The position numbers were made by a program, and so were the translations under genes. Below are positions 9,033 through 18,364 of a stretch of DNA of 64,000 nt, piece after piece. Under the pieces are notes generated by a model that was not told the origin of the DNA, made no database searches, and saw nothing but the letters and a program-made list of their open reading frames with translations. The DNA comes from Paraburkholderia megapolitana. GTDB taxonomy: Bacteria > Pseudomonadota > Gammaproteobacteria > Burkholderiales > Burkholderiaceae. Location of the stretch: assembly GCF_007556815.1 (NCBI RefSeq), contig NZ_CP041743.1, forward strand, positions 930,001 through 994,000, read 5' to 3'. Each line of letters begins with the position of its first letter. Position 1 is the stretch's first letter.

Positions 9033-9062
9033 TCGACGTTTCGATACGCATCGAAACGTCGA
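9033..9062. promoter_or_regulatory. Perfect 13-bp-arm palindrome between divergent regulators
   Basis: Arms TCGACGTTTCGAT (9033-9045) and ATCGAAACGTCGA (9050-9062) are perfect reverse complements separated by ACGC. The site lies 45 bases before the ArsR-like start and about 87 bases from the PAS-LuxR start. Its size and symmetry fit a dimeric winged-helix operator, most simply autoregulation by the ArsR-like protein. Confidence 0.65.
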
Positions 9063-9106
9063 GCCGGATTGACGGCCTATGATGACAACATCTCTGGAGA
9101 CCGGAC

Positions 9107-9823
9107 ATGTGCTCTCAACCGAATATCGCCTCCACCGCGTTCCTGATCGCCGACCCCGCTCGCGCGAACATGCTGATGGCGCTCGTCGCCGGGCGCGCGC
9201 TGCCGGCCGGCGAACTCGCGTATGCCGCGGGCGTCACGGCGCAGACCGCCAGTACGCATCTTGCGAAGCTGCTCGACGGCGGCCTCGTCACCGTCGAAGC
9301 CGAAGGGCGGCACCGCTACTACCGGCTGTCGGGAGCACATGTGGCGCTCGTGCTGGAAAATCTCGCCGCCATCGTGCCCGCTGGCGAGGTGCGCCGCCGG
9401 CCGCTCGGCCGCGACGCGCAGAACCTGCGTTTTGCGCGCTGCTGCTACGACCATCTCGCGGGACAGGTCGGCGTCGCGGTGACCCAGGCGCTGCAACAGC
9501 GCGGCTTTATCGTGGCCGCGCAGGACAAGCGCTTCGATGTGACAGCTGCCGGCCTCGACTGGTTCGGGCATATCGGGCTCGACATGAACCAGTTGCGCGC
9601 CACGCGACGCGGCATCGCGCGGCAGTGCCTCGACTGGACTGAACGGCAGCATCATCTGGCGGGACCGCTCGGCGTGCAGTTCATGAGCGCGCTGTGTACG
9701 AACGGCTGGATGCGGCGGGTTAATGCATCGCGGGTCGTGCAGGTTACCCCGGCGGGATGGGCGGGGTTGAAGGCCGAACTCGGCATCGAGGGCAGGCTTG
9801 GGGCGTTGACGCAGGAGGCATAG
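9107..9823 (+). CDS. ArsR-like winged-helix transcriptional regulator
   Basis: A 238-residue protein. Residues 8-85 form a winged helix with ADPARANMLMALVAGRALPAGELA, the recognition stretch GVTAQTASTHLAKLLDGGLV and the wing EAEGRHRYYRLSG, typical of ArsR/SmtB-type regulators. The C-terminal half (CCYDHLAGQVGVAVTQAL through the GWMRRV segment) is longer than in metal-sensing ArsR proteins and has several Cys residues, as in the 'helix-turn-helix domain-containing' ArsR subfamily common in Burkholderiaceae. The ATG has a GGAG-type site (CTGGAGACCGGAC) upstream. The palindrome at 9033-9062 is its likely operator. The ligand is unknown. Confidence 0.88.
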   Translation: MCSQPNIASTAFLIADPARANMLMALVAGRALPAGELAYAAGVTAQTASTHLAKLLDGGLVTVEAEGRHRYYRLSGAHVALVLENLAAIVPAGEVRRRPLGRDAQNLRFARCCYDHLAGQVGVAVTQALQQRGFIVAAQDKRFDVTAAGLDWFGHIGLDMNQLRATRRGIARQCLDWTERQHHLAGPLGVQFMSALCTNGWMRRVNASRVVQVTPAGWAGLKAELGIEGRLGALTQEA

Positions 9824-9848
9824 CGGGGTCGATGCTGGCCACCGCCGC

Positions 9849-10736
9849 TCAAAGCGCCAGCACACTCACCCCGACCTCGACCTGATGCGCGCCGCCGCCG
9901 AGTATCATCCCGCGCAGCAGCGACACATCGCTGTAATCGCGACCGAGCGCAAGCGTCACGTGGTCGAGATCGGCGAGCACGTCGTTGGTCGGATCGAGAT
10001 CGATCCATCCGCTTTGCGGACAATGCACCGACACCCACGCATGCGACGCATCCGCACCGATCAAACGTGGCTGCCCCGGCGGCGGATCGTTGCGCAGGTA
10101 GCCGCTCACATAGCGCGCCGGCAAACCCAAAGCACGCAGACAACCGATCATCACCTGCGCGAAGTCCTGGCACACACCGCTGCGCAGTTCGAACGCGCGT
10201 TGCGCCGGTGTATCGAAAGTCGTCGTGGCGGGGCGATATTCGAAATCGGCATGGATGCGGTGCATCAGATCGATGGCACCTGCGACGAGCGGCGTACCGG
10301 GCGCGAAACTCGGCAGCGCGTACGCGCGCAACGCGGGCAGCAGCACGATGTTCGGCGACGCGAAGCAGAACTCCGACTCCGGGAAGAATTCGCCGCCGGC
10401 GCGAAAACGCAGCCGCTCGGCGACCTCTTCCCATGCGGGGGTCACCTCGGGGTCGAGCGCATGCCAGCGCGGCGATAACCGCACTACCGTTTCGCTCGTC
10501 ATCTGTAGCGACTCGTGCGGGGCATCGAGCGAAAAATACAGCACGTCGTTGCCGAACGCATCGATACGGCTGTTCAGATACGAAGGCGTCGGCTCGATCT
10601 GCTCCGCGTGTGAAACGACCCGCTGCCATGGGCACGCGAGCGGCCGGATGGTCGCCAGGTGCTGCGCGGTTTCGACCGGCGTCGAATAGCGATACGCCGT
10701 GCGATGCAACACCGACAGTACGGTTGCGGTCGTCAT
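9849..10736 (-). CDS. Transglutaminase-like family protein (short form)
   Basis: A 295-residue protein with the bacterial transglutaminase N-terminal beta region (VLSVLHRTAYRYSTPVETAQH) and a papain-like transglutaminase core: Cys in SGVCQDFAQVMIGCLRALG (about residue 184), His in SHAWVSV (about 234) and Asp in DLDPTND (about 247), so the catalytic triad is intact. The start ATG at 10736 overlaps the TGA of the upstream ATP-grasp/alpha-E gene by four bases (ATGA), implying coupled translation and a joint function. Such proteins in ATP-grasp/alpha-E operons are predicted to form or cut isopeptide or amide bonds; the substrate is unknown. Confidence 0.9.
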   Translation of the reverse strand: MTTATVLSVLHRTAYRYSTPVETAQHLATIRPLACPWQRVVSHAEQIEPTPSYLNSRIDAFGNDVLYFSLDAPHESLQMTSETVVRLSPRWHALDPEVTPAWEEVAERLRFRAGGEFFPESEFCFASPNIVLLPALRAYALPSFAPGTPLVAGAIDLMHRIHADFEYRPATTTFDTPAQRAFELRSGVCQDFAQVMIGCLRALGLPARYVSGYLRNDPPPGQPRLIGADASHAWVSVHCPQSGWIDLDPTNDVLADLDHVTLALGRDYSDVSLLRGMILGGGAHQVEVGVSVLAL

Positions 10737-13366
10737 GCCGACACCTGCGTCTGTGTCTGCACCTGCACCTGCGCGGACAGCTGCGTATTCGCGTGGCTGA
10801 AATAGCGCCCGCTGATCTCGTTCGATGCCGCAGCCATGTATTGACTCAACTGGTCGCACAGGTCGATCAGCGCGGGATAACCGCCCTCGGCATCGCTCTC
10901 GCACAGTGCTTCGAGCGGGGGTAGCGACGCTATCGGTGGCATCAGCTCGGAGAACGGCATGCGCCGCGTACTGCCCGCGGCAGCCGCGATTTCATCGAGT
11001 TTCTTGCGCAGCCGCGTATAAACGCCGTACAAACCACGCGGATTGGTCTGGTCGACCACGAGCATATCGATCAGCGCCGGCACCTCGAAGCGGCCCGGAT
11101 ACAGCGAGCGGTAGGTCAACGTGCAGTCGAACAGTTGCAGCAGCAGATCGAAGCCCGCAGGCCGCGCCAGCGTGCCCTGCCCGGCGACCGCGCGCAGAAA
11201 CGTGCACATCGTCACCACACGCTCAATGTGCCGCCCGACGAACAGCAGACGCCATGCCTCGTCGCGCATCATCCGGTCGCCTTGCGCGCCGCTGATCGCA
11301 GACAGCTGCGTCGCGAGATATTCGAGTGCATCGGCGAGCATCACGCGGTCATAGCGTCCCACGCCGCTTGCGAGCACGAGCCGATGCTGCGCGTCGCGGA
11401 AGTCATTGCGCGCGGCAAGAATGGTGCGCCAGTGATCGTTAGACAGCCGCCCGCGGATCTCGCCGCACGCGCGCACCTGGCTCGCGAGATTCTGCCCGAT
11501 GCTGGTCTCGCCGCTTGCCTCGCTCATGCCGGCAATCAGCGTGCGCTCGAATGCCTGCGGCGAGGTATGCGCGAGCGTATCGACGGAAGGAATCAGTCCG
11601 CATTGCGACGCGAGTTCGGCAAGCGTCGCGAACATCTCGTCGGCATCGCTGCCTTCCAGCGAGCCGAGAATCAGCCGGCACAGCCGCACGTTGTTTTCCG
11701 CGCGCTCGCCATAGCGACCGGCCCAGAACAGGTTCTCCGCGGCGCGGCTCGACACCGTGCGATGTTTGCGCGCGAGATCGCCTGGCTGCATCGGCGACGG
11801 CAGCAACGACAACGTCGAACCCGCCTGGCTCGACAGCACCCATGTATCGACGCTGCTGCCGCCGTGCTGCATCGATACAGTCGCCTGGCGCTCCGCGGCG
11901 AGCCGCGTGAAGCCACCCGGCAGCACGCTCCACTGCCCATCGATACCGGCAATCGCATACACGCGCAGCACCGACGGCCGCGCGCCGAGCGTGCCTTCCT
12001 CGTAGCGCGGCGTGCACGAATACGGCAGCGGCGCCTGGATCGTGTACGACTCGGGCGTGCTTTCGATCCGCTCACGCCAGTCGGCGAGTCGCTGCGGACC
12101 GGGCGCGATGCCGAGCGGCCAGCCAGACGACGCGCCAGACGTACCGGAGGTGCCACCCTGCGCACCGGGCCAGGTCGGCAGCAGGAAAGCGCTGTAGCGT
12201 TGCGCAAACGCTTCTTGCCGCGCCGCTTCCTCGCCGCACCACCAGGTCGGCACGGCCGGCAGCACGAGCGGCTCACCAAGCAACGCCTGGGAGATACCCG
12301 GCATGAATCCGTGCAGTGCGGGCGACTCGGCGAAGCCGGAGCCCGGCACGTTCGACACCATCACATTGCCGGCCCGCATCACCTGCAGCAGGCCCGGCAC
12401 GCCGATGGTCGAATCGGCGCGCAGTTCGACGGGATCGCAAAACGCGTCGTCGAGCCGGCGCAGCACCGCATGCACACGCTCAAGCCCGGCCAGCGTCTTC
12501 AGATAGAGCTTGTCGTCGCGCACCGTGAGGTCCTTGCCCTCCACCAGCGTCACGCCGAGATAGCGCGCGAGGAACACATGCTCGAAGTAAGTCTCGCTGA
12601 ACGGACCCGGCGTGAGCAGCGCGATATGCGGCGATTCCTCGCGATCACCGTCGCGCATCGTCGCGCGCGCCGCTTGCGCGAGCGTCGCGACCAGCTGCGA
12701 GTACGACGGCGCGAGACGGCTCACGCGCATGGCGCGGAACGGATCGGCGAACAGGCTCGAGACGATCAGGCGGTTTTCGAGTGCATAGCCGAGGCCCGAC
12801 GGTGCCTCGGTGCGATGCGACATGACGGTCCACGCGCCGTCCGGCGCGCGTGCCAGATCGACGGCGACGATCTGCAGATATTGACCGGAAGCGGGCTTAA
12901 AGCCGCGCACGGCACGCAGGTAGCCGGGATGCCCGAACACCAGCGCCGGCGGCAGCAGCCCGCGTTGCAACAACGTCTGCGGGCCGTAGATGTCGGCGAC
13001 GATCGCTTCGATCAGCCGCGCGCGCTGCGCCACGCCGCGCGCGATCAACGCCCATTCTTCCTCGTCGATCAGGAACGGCAGCAGGTCGAGCGCCCAGGGC
13101 CGCGACTCGCCCTTGTCTGCGTAGACGTTGTAGCTGATGTCGTTGTCGCGGATCTGCTGCGCGACCGATGCAATGCCATGATCGAGACCCGCGATCCCCT
13201 CTTCGCCCAGCAGATCGAAGAACTGCCGCCACGGCGCACGCAGCGCGCCGGTTTCATCGCGCAGTTCCTCGCGGTGCCCCTCTCTTGCGGGTAGTGCGTG
13301 CAGCAGCGCCAGCGCATCTGGTTGCGTGGCGGTGATGTCGAAAGGCAGGGTCGATTGAAAAGCCAA
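10733..13366 (-). CDS. Circularly permuted ATP-grasp + alpha-E fusion protein
   Basis: An 877-residue fusion. Residues about 60-515 match the circularly permuted type-2 ATP-grasp domain (YNVYADKGESRPWALDLLPF, MRAGNVMVSNVPGSG, VLPGGFTRLAAERQ); residues about 540-860 are an alpha-E domain (TVSSRAAENLFWAGRYGERAEN). Compared with the split paralogue at 19437-20909, segments expected to bind nucleotide/metal are altered: the VKETHGAGGYG region is replaced by a Gly/Ser/Thr-rich insertion near residue 400, and N-S-S-Q-G-G-G-T-K-D has become S-M-Q-H-G-G-S-S-V-D near 500. It may therefore be catalytically degraded. Start is TTG 13366, the only NTG before an in-frame stop upstream, but no clear ribosome site is seen. 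It overlaps the transglutaminase gene downstream by four bases. Confidence 0.87.
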   Translation of the reverse strand: MAFQSTLPFDITATQPDALALLHALPAREGHREELRDETGALRAPWRQFFDLLGEEGIAGLDHGIASVAQQIRDNDISYNVYADKGESRPWALDLLPFLIDEEEWALIARGVAQRARLIEAIVADIYGPQTLLQRGLLPPALVFGHPGYLRAVRGFKPASGQYLQIVAVDLARAPDGAWTVMSHRTEAPSGLGYALENRLIVSSLFADPFRAMRVSRLAPSYSQLVATLAQAARATMRDGDREESPHIALLTPGPFSETYFEHVFLARYLGVTLVEGKDLTVRDDKLYLKTLAGLERVHAVLRRLDDAFCDPVELRADSTIGVPGLLQVMRAGNVMVSNVPGSGFAESPALHGFMPGISQALLGEPLVLPAVPTWWCGEEAARQEAFAQRYSAFLLPTWPGAQGGTSGTSGASSGWPLGIAPGPQRLADWRERIESTPESYTIQAPLPYSCTPRYEEGTLGARPSVLRVYAIAGIDGQWSVLPGGFTRLAAERQATVSMQHGGSSVDTWVLSSQAGSTLSLLPSPMQPGDLARKHRTVSSRAAENLFWAGRYGERAENNVRLCRLILGSLEGSDADEMFATLAELASQCGLIPSVDTLAHTSPQAFERTLIAGMSEASGETSIGQNLASQVRACGEIRGRLSNDHWRTILAARNDFRDAQHRLVLASGVGRYDRVMLADALEYLATQLSAISGAQGDRMMRDEAWRLLFVGRHIERVVTMCTFLRAVAGQGTLARPAGFDLLLQLFDCTLTYRSLYPGRFEVPALIDMLVVDQTNPRGLYGVYTRLRKKLDEIAAAAGSTRRMPFSELMPPIASLPPLEALCESDAEGGYPALIDLCDQLSQYMAAASNEISGRYFSHANTQLSAQVQVQTQTQVSA

Positions 13367-13487
13367 GATCGTGTCGCGTCGAAGGGTTCGGTGTGGTTGT
13401 CATGGGCGGCGGCACAGCAGCGCCGGATCAGGCGGGCTGCTGTGCCGCCGGACTGGCCGGCAGCCGTCGAAACACCCGACGTGCGGA

Positions 13488-16400
13488 TCAACGATAACGC
13501 AGGTCGAGCGTGAACGGAAACTCCATGCTGCGCTCGCGCGGCTCGGGTACGAGCGCGCCCGGCGTATGGCCGATCGTAAAGAAGCGCGAGCGGCGCCGGC
13601 TTTCGGCCTCATAGGCGTTGACCGGGAACGTGTCGTAACTGCGTCCGCCAGGATGAGCGACATGATACTGGCATCCGCCGAGCGAGCGGCCCGTCCATGT
13701 ATCGACGAGATCGAACGTGAGCGGCGCATGCACGCCGATGGAGGGATGCAGCGCCGTCGGTTGCGACCAGGCGCGAAAGCGCACGCCGGCCACATGCTCG
13801 CTGACGCGGCCCGTCGGCTGCAACGGCAGCGGCACGCCGTTCACCGTGATCACATGCCGATTGCCGTTCAGCCCCAACGCCCGCACCTCGAGCCGTTCCA
13901 CCGACGAATCCACATAGCGCACCGTCCCGCCCGACGAACCCTCCTCGCCCATCACGTGCCACGGCTCGAGCGCATTGCGGATCGTGATGTCGACGCCGTT
14001 TGTCTGCAGTTCGCCGACCAGCGGGAAGCGGAATTCGAAGTGCGGCGCAAACCATTCGCGATCGAACGCATAGCCTGCGTTGCGCAGATCGTCGAGCACG
14101 TCGTCGAAGTCCATCTGCACGAAAGTCCCAAGCAGGAAGCGGTCGTGCAGCTCGGTGCCCCAGCGCGTAAGCCGCGTCGTGTACGGCTTGTGCCAGAAAC
14201 GCGCGACGAGCGTGCGCAGCAGAAGCTGTTGCACGAGGCTCATGCGCGCATGCGGCGGCATTTCGAAACCGCGCAGTTCCAGCAGACCGAGGCGACCGGT
14301 TGGACCATCCGGCGAATACAGCTTGTCGATGCAGAATTCGGAGCGGTGCGTGTTGCCGGTCACGTCGATGAGGATATTGCGCAACGTGCGGTCGACGAGC
14401 CACGGCGGCAACGTCGCGCTCTCGCGTCCGCCGAGCAGATCGAGCTGGTGCTGAAGTTCGCGGAATGCGAGTTCGAGTTCGTAGACCTGGTCGTTGCGCG
14501 CCTCGTCGACGCGCGGCGCCTGGCTCGTCGGTCCGATGAAAAGCCCCGAGAACAGGTACGACAGCGACGGATGGTTGAGCCAGTAAGCGATCAGACTGGC
14601 GAGCACATCGGGGCGGCGCAGGAACGGACTGTCGGGCGGCGTCGCGCCGCCCAGTACGAAGTGATTGCCGCCGCCGGTGCCGGTGTGGCGCCCGTCGGTC
14701 ATGAACTTCTCCGGGCACAGCCAGGTTTCGTGCGCGGACTGATACAGGTACTCGGTGTTATCGACGAGTTCGTCCCAGCTCGACGCCGGATGGATGTTCA
14801 CTTCGATCACGCCCGGGTCCGGCGTGACCTGGAGCATCTTCAGACGTGGATCGCGCGGCGGCGGATAGCCTTCGACGATCACCTTCACGCGCAACTCGGC
14901 CGCGGTCGCTTCGACGGCGGCGAGCAGGTCGAGGTAGTCGTCGAGTGCGGCGAGCGGCGGCATGAACACGTGCAGCAGTTTGTGCCCGCTGCCGAATGTG
15001 TCGGTCTCGACCTTCGGACCGGCAGCGCGTGCGGGGTCGCGTGCCTCGACGCAGATTGCCGTGCGCATGAGCCATGCTGCCGATTCTCCGGCTTCGGGCG
15101 CGCGCTCGCTGCGCGCATCGCGGGCTGCGGCCGATGCGGTTGCATGGGCAGCGCGGTGGTCGCCAGCCGCGCCTGATGCACCTGAGGCACCTGACGTGTC
15201 GTGCGACAACGCAGCGTGTACCGCATCGCCATACTGCATCCGCAGTTCGGTTGCGTTACGCAGCGGCGCGACCGGTGCAAACGGATCGTGCTCGTGTTGC
15301 CACGGATAATCGGCCTTCGACACCCACGGCAACGAATCGAGCGGCAAACGGTAGCCCATCGGCGAATCGCCGGGAATCAGGTACATGCGGTCTTCGCGGA
15401 AAAACCACGGGCCGCTGATCCAGCGCGCCGGCTGCAGCGGCACATCGTTCTCGCGCGCGAGCGGCAACACGTAACCGGTCACCGAAGGCAAACCCGCATC
15501 GAACACGCGGCGCAGCCGCACGCGTTCGAGTTCGTCGTCGAGCCGCGAATCGAACGGATCGACGTTGACCGGCAAGCGACGTTCGCGCCACAGGTAGTAC
15601 CAGACGTCTTCGTAGCCCGGCACGATGTGCTGCGTATCGAGTGCGAGCTTGCCCGCCAGATGGCGAACGAACCGTGACGCATCTTCCGATGTATAGGAAT
15701 CGGGTGTGCGCTCGTCGGCAAACAGCGTCGGGTCCTGCCAGCACGGCTCGCCATCCGCGCGCCAGAACAGCGACAGCGCCCAGCGCGGCAGCTGCTCGCC
15801 CGGATACCACTTGCCCTGGCCGATATGCAGGAAACCGTTCGCGCCGTAGCGCGTGCGCAGCTTGTCCATCAGCGCGACCGCATAGCCGCGCTTGGTCGGC
15901 CCGAGTGCGTCGGTGTTCCATTCGGCGGCATCGCGGTCGCGCACCGACACGTAGGTCGGCTCGCCGCCCATCGTCAGCCGCACGTCCATGTCGGTCAGTT
16001 GCGCGTCGACGTGCGCGCCCATCTGCTGGACTGCTTCCCATGTCGCTTCGGTATAGGGCTTGGTCACGCGCGGTGTTTCGAGCACGCGCTGGATCGACAT
16101 CGTGTGGGTGAACTCGACTTCCGATTCGTCGACGGCGCCCGAGATCGGCGCGGCGCTGCCCGGCTCCGGCGTGCACGCAACCGGAATGTGGCCTTCGCCC
16201 GCGAGCAATCCCGAGGTCGGATCGAGCCCGATCCAGCCGGCGCCTGGCAGATAAACCTCGCACCATGCGTGCAGGTCGGTGAAGTCGACCTCGGTGCCGC
16301 TGGGACCGTCGAGCGCCTTCGTATCGGGCGTAAGCTGCAGCAGATAGCCCGACACGAAACGCGCGGCAAGACCGAGCTGACGGAACGTCTCGACGAGCAG

Positions 16401-16955
16401 CCAGCCAGAGTCACGGCACGAACCCGAACCGTTCGTGAGCGTCTCTTCCGGCGTCTGCACCCCCGGTTCCATCCGGATCAGATAGCGGATGTCCTGTTGC
16501 AGGCGCTGATTCAGCTCGACGAGGAAGTCGATCGTGACACGCGGCGTCAGGTCGATGCTCTCGACGAACGCAGCAAAACGCGGTGTCGGCTCGCGTTTGA
16601 CGAGGTAAGGGGCAAGTTCGCGCCGCAGCTCATCCGCGTATTTGAACGGGAACTGCTGTGCCTCGGGTTCGAGGAAGAAATCGAACGGGTTGTAGACCGC
16701 CATCTCGGCGACCAGGTCGACCGTGACCTTGAATTCGCGGGTCGGCTCCGGAAACACGAGCCGTGCCTGGTAGTTCGCGAACGCGTCCTGCTGCCAGTTG
16801 ATGAAATGCGTTTCGGGCTCGATGCGCAGCGAGTACGACACGATCGGTGTGTGGCAATGCGGCGCCGGACGCAACCGCACGACCTGCGGCGAAAGATTGA
16901 CCAGCCGGTCGTAGCGGTAGTGCGTGACGTGGTTCAATGCGACTCGAATGGACAC
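13488..16955 (-). CDS. Giant transglutaminase / DUF2126 protein
   Basis: A 1,155-residue protein, in the usual size range of the DUF2126 family. The N-terminal 290 residues are a transglutaminase unit with Cys in GSGSCRDSGWLL (about residue 177), His in LHAWCEV (about 230) and Asp in GLDPTSG (about 244). The remaining 850 residues are DUF2126 (for example GGEPTYVSVRDRDAAEWN, GTGGGNHFVLGGATPPDSP, LELRGFEMPPHARMS), whose fold has been related to COOH-NH2-ligase / glutamine-synthetase-type amidoligases. GTG at 16955 is the start: GAGGAG stands six bases before it and the translation VSIRVALNHVTHYRYDR matches the family N-terminus. A Gly/Ala-rich spacer near residues 590-640 is lineage-specific. 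It is probably co-transcribed with the fusion gene 121 bases downstream. Confidence 0.9.
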   Translation of the reverse strand: MSIRVALNHVTHYRYDRLVNLSPQVVRLRPAPHCHTPIVSYSLRIEPETHFINWQQDAFANYQARLVFPEPTREFKVTVDLVAEMAVYNPFDFFLEPEAQQFPFKYADELRRELAPYLVKREPTPRFAAFVESIDLTPRVTIDFLVELNQRLQQDIRYLIRMEPGVQTPEETLTNGSGSCRDSGWLLVETFRQLGLAARFVSGYLLQLTPDTKALDGPSGTEVDFTDLHAWCEVYLPGAGWIGLDPTSGLLAGEGHIPVACTPEPGSAAPISGAVDESEVEFTHTMSIQRVLETPRVTKPYTEATWEAVQQMGAHVDAQLTDMDVRLTMGGEPTYVSVRDRDAAEWNTDALGPTKRGYAVALMDKLRTRYGANGFLHIGQGKWYPGEQLPRWALSLFWRADGEPCWQDPTLFADERTPDSYTSEDASRFVRHLAGKLALDTQHIVPGYEDVWYYLWRERRLPVNVDPFDSRLDDELERVRLRRVFDAGLPSVTGYVLPLARENDVPLQPARWISGPWFFREDRMYLIPGDSPMGYRLPLDSLPWVSKADYPWQHEHDPFAPVAPLRNATELRMQYGDAVHAALSHDTSGASGASGAAGDHRAAHATASAAARDARSERAPEAGESAAWLMRTAICVEARDPARAAGPKVETDTFGSGHKLLHVFMPPLAALDDYLDLLAAVEATAAELRVKVIVEGYPPPRDPRLKMLQVTPDPGVIEVNIHPASSWDELVDNTEYLYQSAHETWLCPEKFMTDGRHTGTGGGNHFVLGGATPPDSPFLRRPDVLASLIAYWLNHPSLSYLFSGLFIGPTSQAPRVDEARNDQVYELELAFRELQHQLDLLGGRESATLPPWLVDRTLRNILIDVTGNTHRSEFCIDKLYSPDGPTGRLGLLELRGFEMPPHARMSLVQQLLLRTLVARFWHKPYTTRLTRWGTELHDRFLLGTFVQMDFDDVLDDLRNAGYAFDREWFAPHFEFRFPLVGELQTNGVDITIRNALEPWHVMGEEGSSGGTVRYVDSSVERLEVRALGLNGNRHVITVNGVPLPLQPTGRVSEHVAGVRFRAWSQPTALHPSIGVHAPLTFDLVDTWTGRSLGGCQYHVAHPGGRSYDTFPVNAYEAESRRRSRFFTIGHTPGALVPEPRERSMEFPFTLDLRYR

Positions 16956-17245
16956 ACCGGACTCCTCGATGAAAAAACGATAAGCGATGCCTGCCGGTGA
17001 AGCGCAGGCCTGGCAGGACGAACCCGCACCCCAGCACCGTGCAACGGCTGATGATGCCTGTGTCCGGCGAGAAAAACATGACAAGCGGAGTGACAAGCGA
17101 CATGACAACGGGTGCGCGCGGCACGATGCTTGCGATAACCTGACGGGCCCACACGAGCCGCGGTCCGTCCGCAGGCCGCACGCGGACCATACGAAACCGG
17201 CATGCAGCGCCGGTTGTTTTCCTCTTTCTGGTTCTGATCAACGCA
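16956..17245. promoter_or_regulatory. Divergent control region with three tandem 12-bp repeats
   Basis: This 290-base gap lies between the DUF2126 gene (minus) and the zinc peptidase gene (plus). Three consecutive 12-base units start at 17079, 17091 and 17103: TGACAAGCGGAG, TGACAAGCGACA, TGACAACGGGTG. The conserved core is TGACAA, repeated at just over one helical turn. Read on the minus strand the core is TTGTCA, close to a sigma-70 -35 hexamer, so overlapping promoter and regulator sites are possible. Confidence 0.45.
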
Positions 17246-18331
17246 ATGAAAACGTTCCACTGCAACCGATGCGATCAAACGGTGTTCTTCGAAAATATCC
17301 GCTGCGAACACTGCGAAGCGCTGCTCGGCTACGTGCCCGAAATCGGCGAGATCAGCGCCTTCGACGACGCGGGCGAAGGCCGCTGGCGCAGCCTGCATCC
17401 GCAGGCCGACGGCGCGCTGTTCCGGCAGTGCCACAACTATGCCGTGGAGAACGTGTGCAACTGGATGATTCCCGCCGATTCCCCCGACACGCTGTGCCGC
17501 TCGTGCCAGCTGACAAGCACGATCCCGAATCTCACTGCACCCGACAACCGGCTCTACTGGTACCGCATCGAAAGCGCGAAGCGGCGCCTGCTGTACACGC
17601 TCGCCACACTCGGACTGTTCGCGCCGTCCCGCGAGGCGGACCCGGATCACACCCTGCAGTTCCAGTTTCTGGAAGGCGATACCGCGGATGGCAAGCCCGT
17701 GACGACCGGACATCAGAACGGCCTGATCACGCTCGACATCGCCGAAGCCGACGATGCGCACCGCGAGCGCACCCGCTCTGCGCTCGGCGAACCGTACCGT
17801 ACGTTGCTCGGGCATTTCCGTCATGAGTCGGGCCATTTCTTCTTCGATCGTCTGATTGCCGGGTCGCGCTGGCTCGAACCGTTTCGCCAGTGCTTCGGCG
17901 ACGAGCGCGCCGACTATGCGGCGTCGCTCGACAGCCATTATCACAACGGGCCGCCGGCCGACTGGCCGCAGCACTACGTCAGCGCCTATGCCACGATGCA
18001 TCCGTGGGAAAACTGGGCGGAAACCTGGGCGCACTACCTGCATATCGTCGACACGCTCGACACCGCCGTCTCCTGCGGACTCAAGCTCGTACCGGACAGC
18101 CCGCACGAACCGAGGCTCACCGACCAGACGCCCGTCGATGAAACCAGCTTCGATAATCTGATGAAACGCTGGTTTCCACTTACTTATGTGCTCAACAGCC
18201 TGAATCGCAGCCTCGGACTGCAGGACGGCTATCCGTTCATGCTCGCGCCGCCGGTGATCGACAAGCTACGCTTCGTGCATCGGGTGATTGCGGCGAGTGC
18301 GGCGGGTGCGAGCGGCATCGCGCAGGGTTGA
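17246..18331 (+). CDS. Zinc-ribbon putative metallopeptidase (COG4307 / Peptidase_Mx type)
   Basis: A 361-residue protein. The N-terminus holds a zinc ribbon, CNRCDQTVFFENIRCEHCE (two CxxC pairs), with a further CRSC pair near residue 90. The core has HFRHESGHFFFD, i.e. H193-E194-x-x-H197, the zincin metallopeptidase motif, followed by an ENWAETWAHYLH helix that could supply the third ligand. No signal peptide, so it should be cytoplasmic. The family is repeatedly found beside ATP-grasp/alpha-E/transglutaminase genes, which is the context here: it is divergent from DUF2126 and convergent with alpha-E. It may process the tag or adduct made by those enzymes. No substrate is known. Confidence 0.88.
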   Translation: MKTFHCNRCDQTVFFENIRCEHCEALLGYVPEIGEISAFDDAGEGRWRSLHPQADGALFRQCHNYAVENVCNWMIPADSPDTLCRSCQLTSTIPNLTAPDNRLYWYRIESAKRRLLYTLATLGLFAPSREADPDHTLQFQFLEGDTADGKPVTTGHQNGLITLDIAEADDAHRERTRSALGEPYRTLLGHFRHESGHFFFDRLIAGSRWLEPFRQCFGDERADYAASLDSHYHNGPPADWPQHYVSAYATMHPWENWAETWAHYLHIVDTLDTAVSCGLKLVPDSPHEPRLTDQTPVDETSFDNLMKRWFPLTYVLNSLNRSLGLQDGYPFMLAPPVIDKLRFVHRVIAASAAGASGIAQG

Positions 18332-18364
18332 ACGCACGACCCCACTCTCGCTGCGAGTCCAGCT

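Noticed and set aside
11135..13294. Long open frame on the plus strand opposite the ATP-grasp/alpha-E fusion gene
   Set aside because: Antisense shadow of a GC-rich gene; composition is Arg/His-rich with no recognisable domain and no ribosome site.
13371..15176. 600-codon plus-strand open frame opposite the DUF2126 gene
   Set aside because: Same antisense effect of high GC third positions; no family features.
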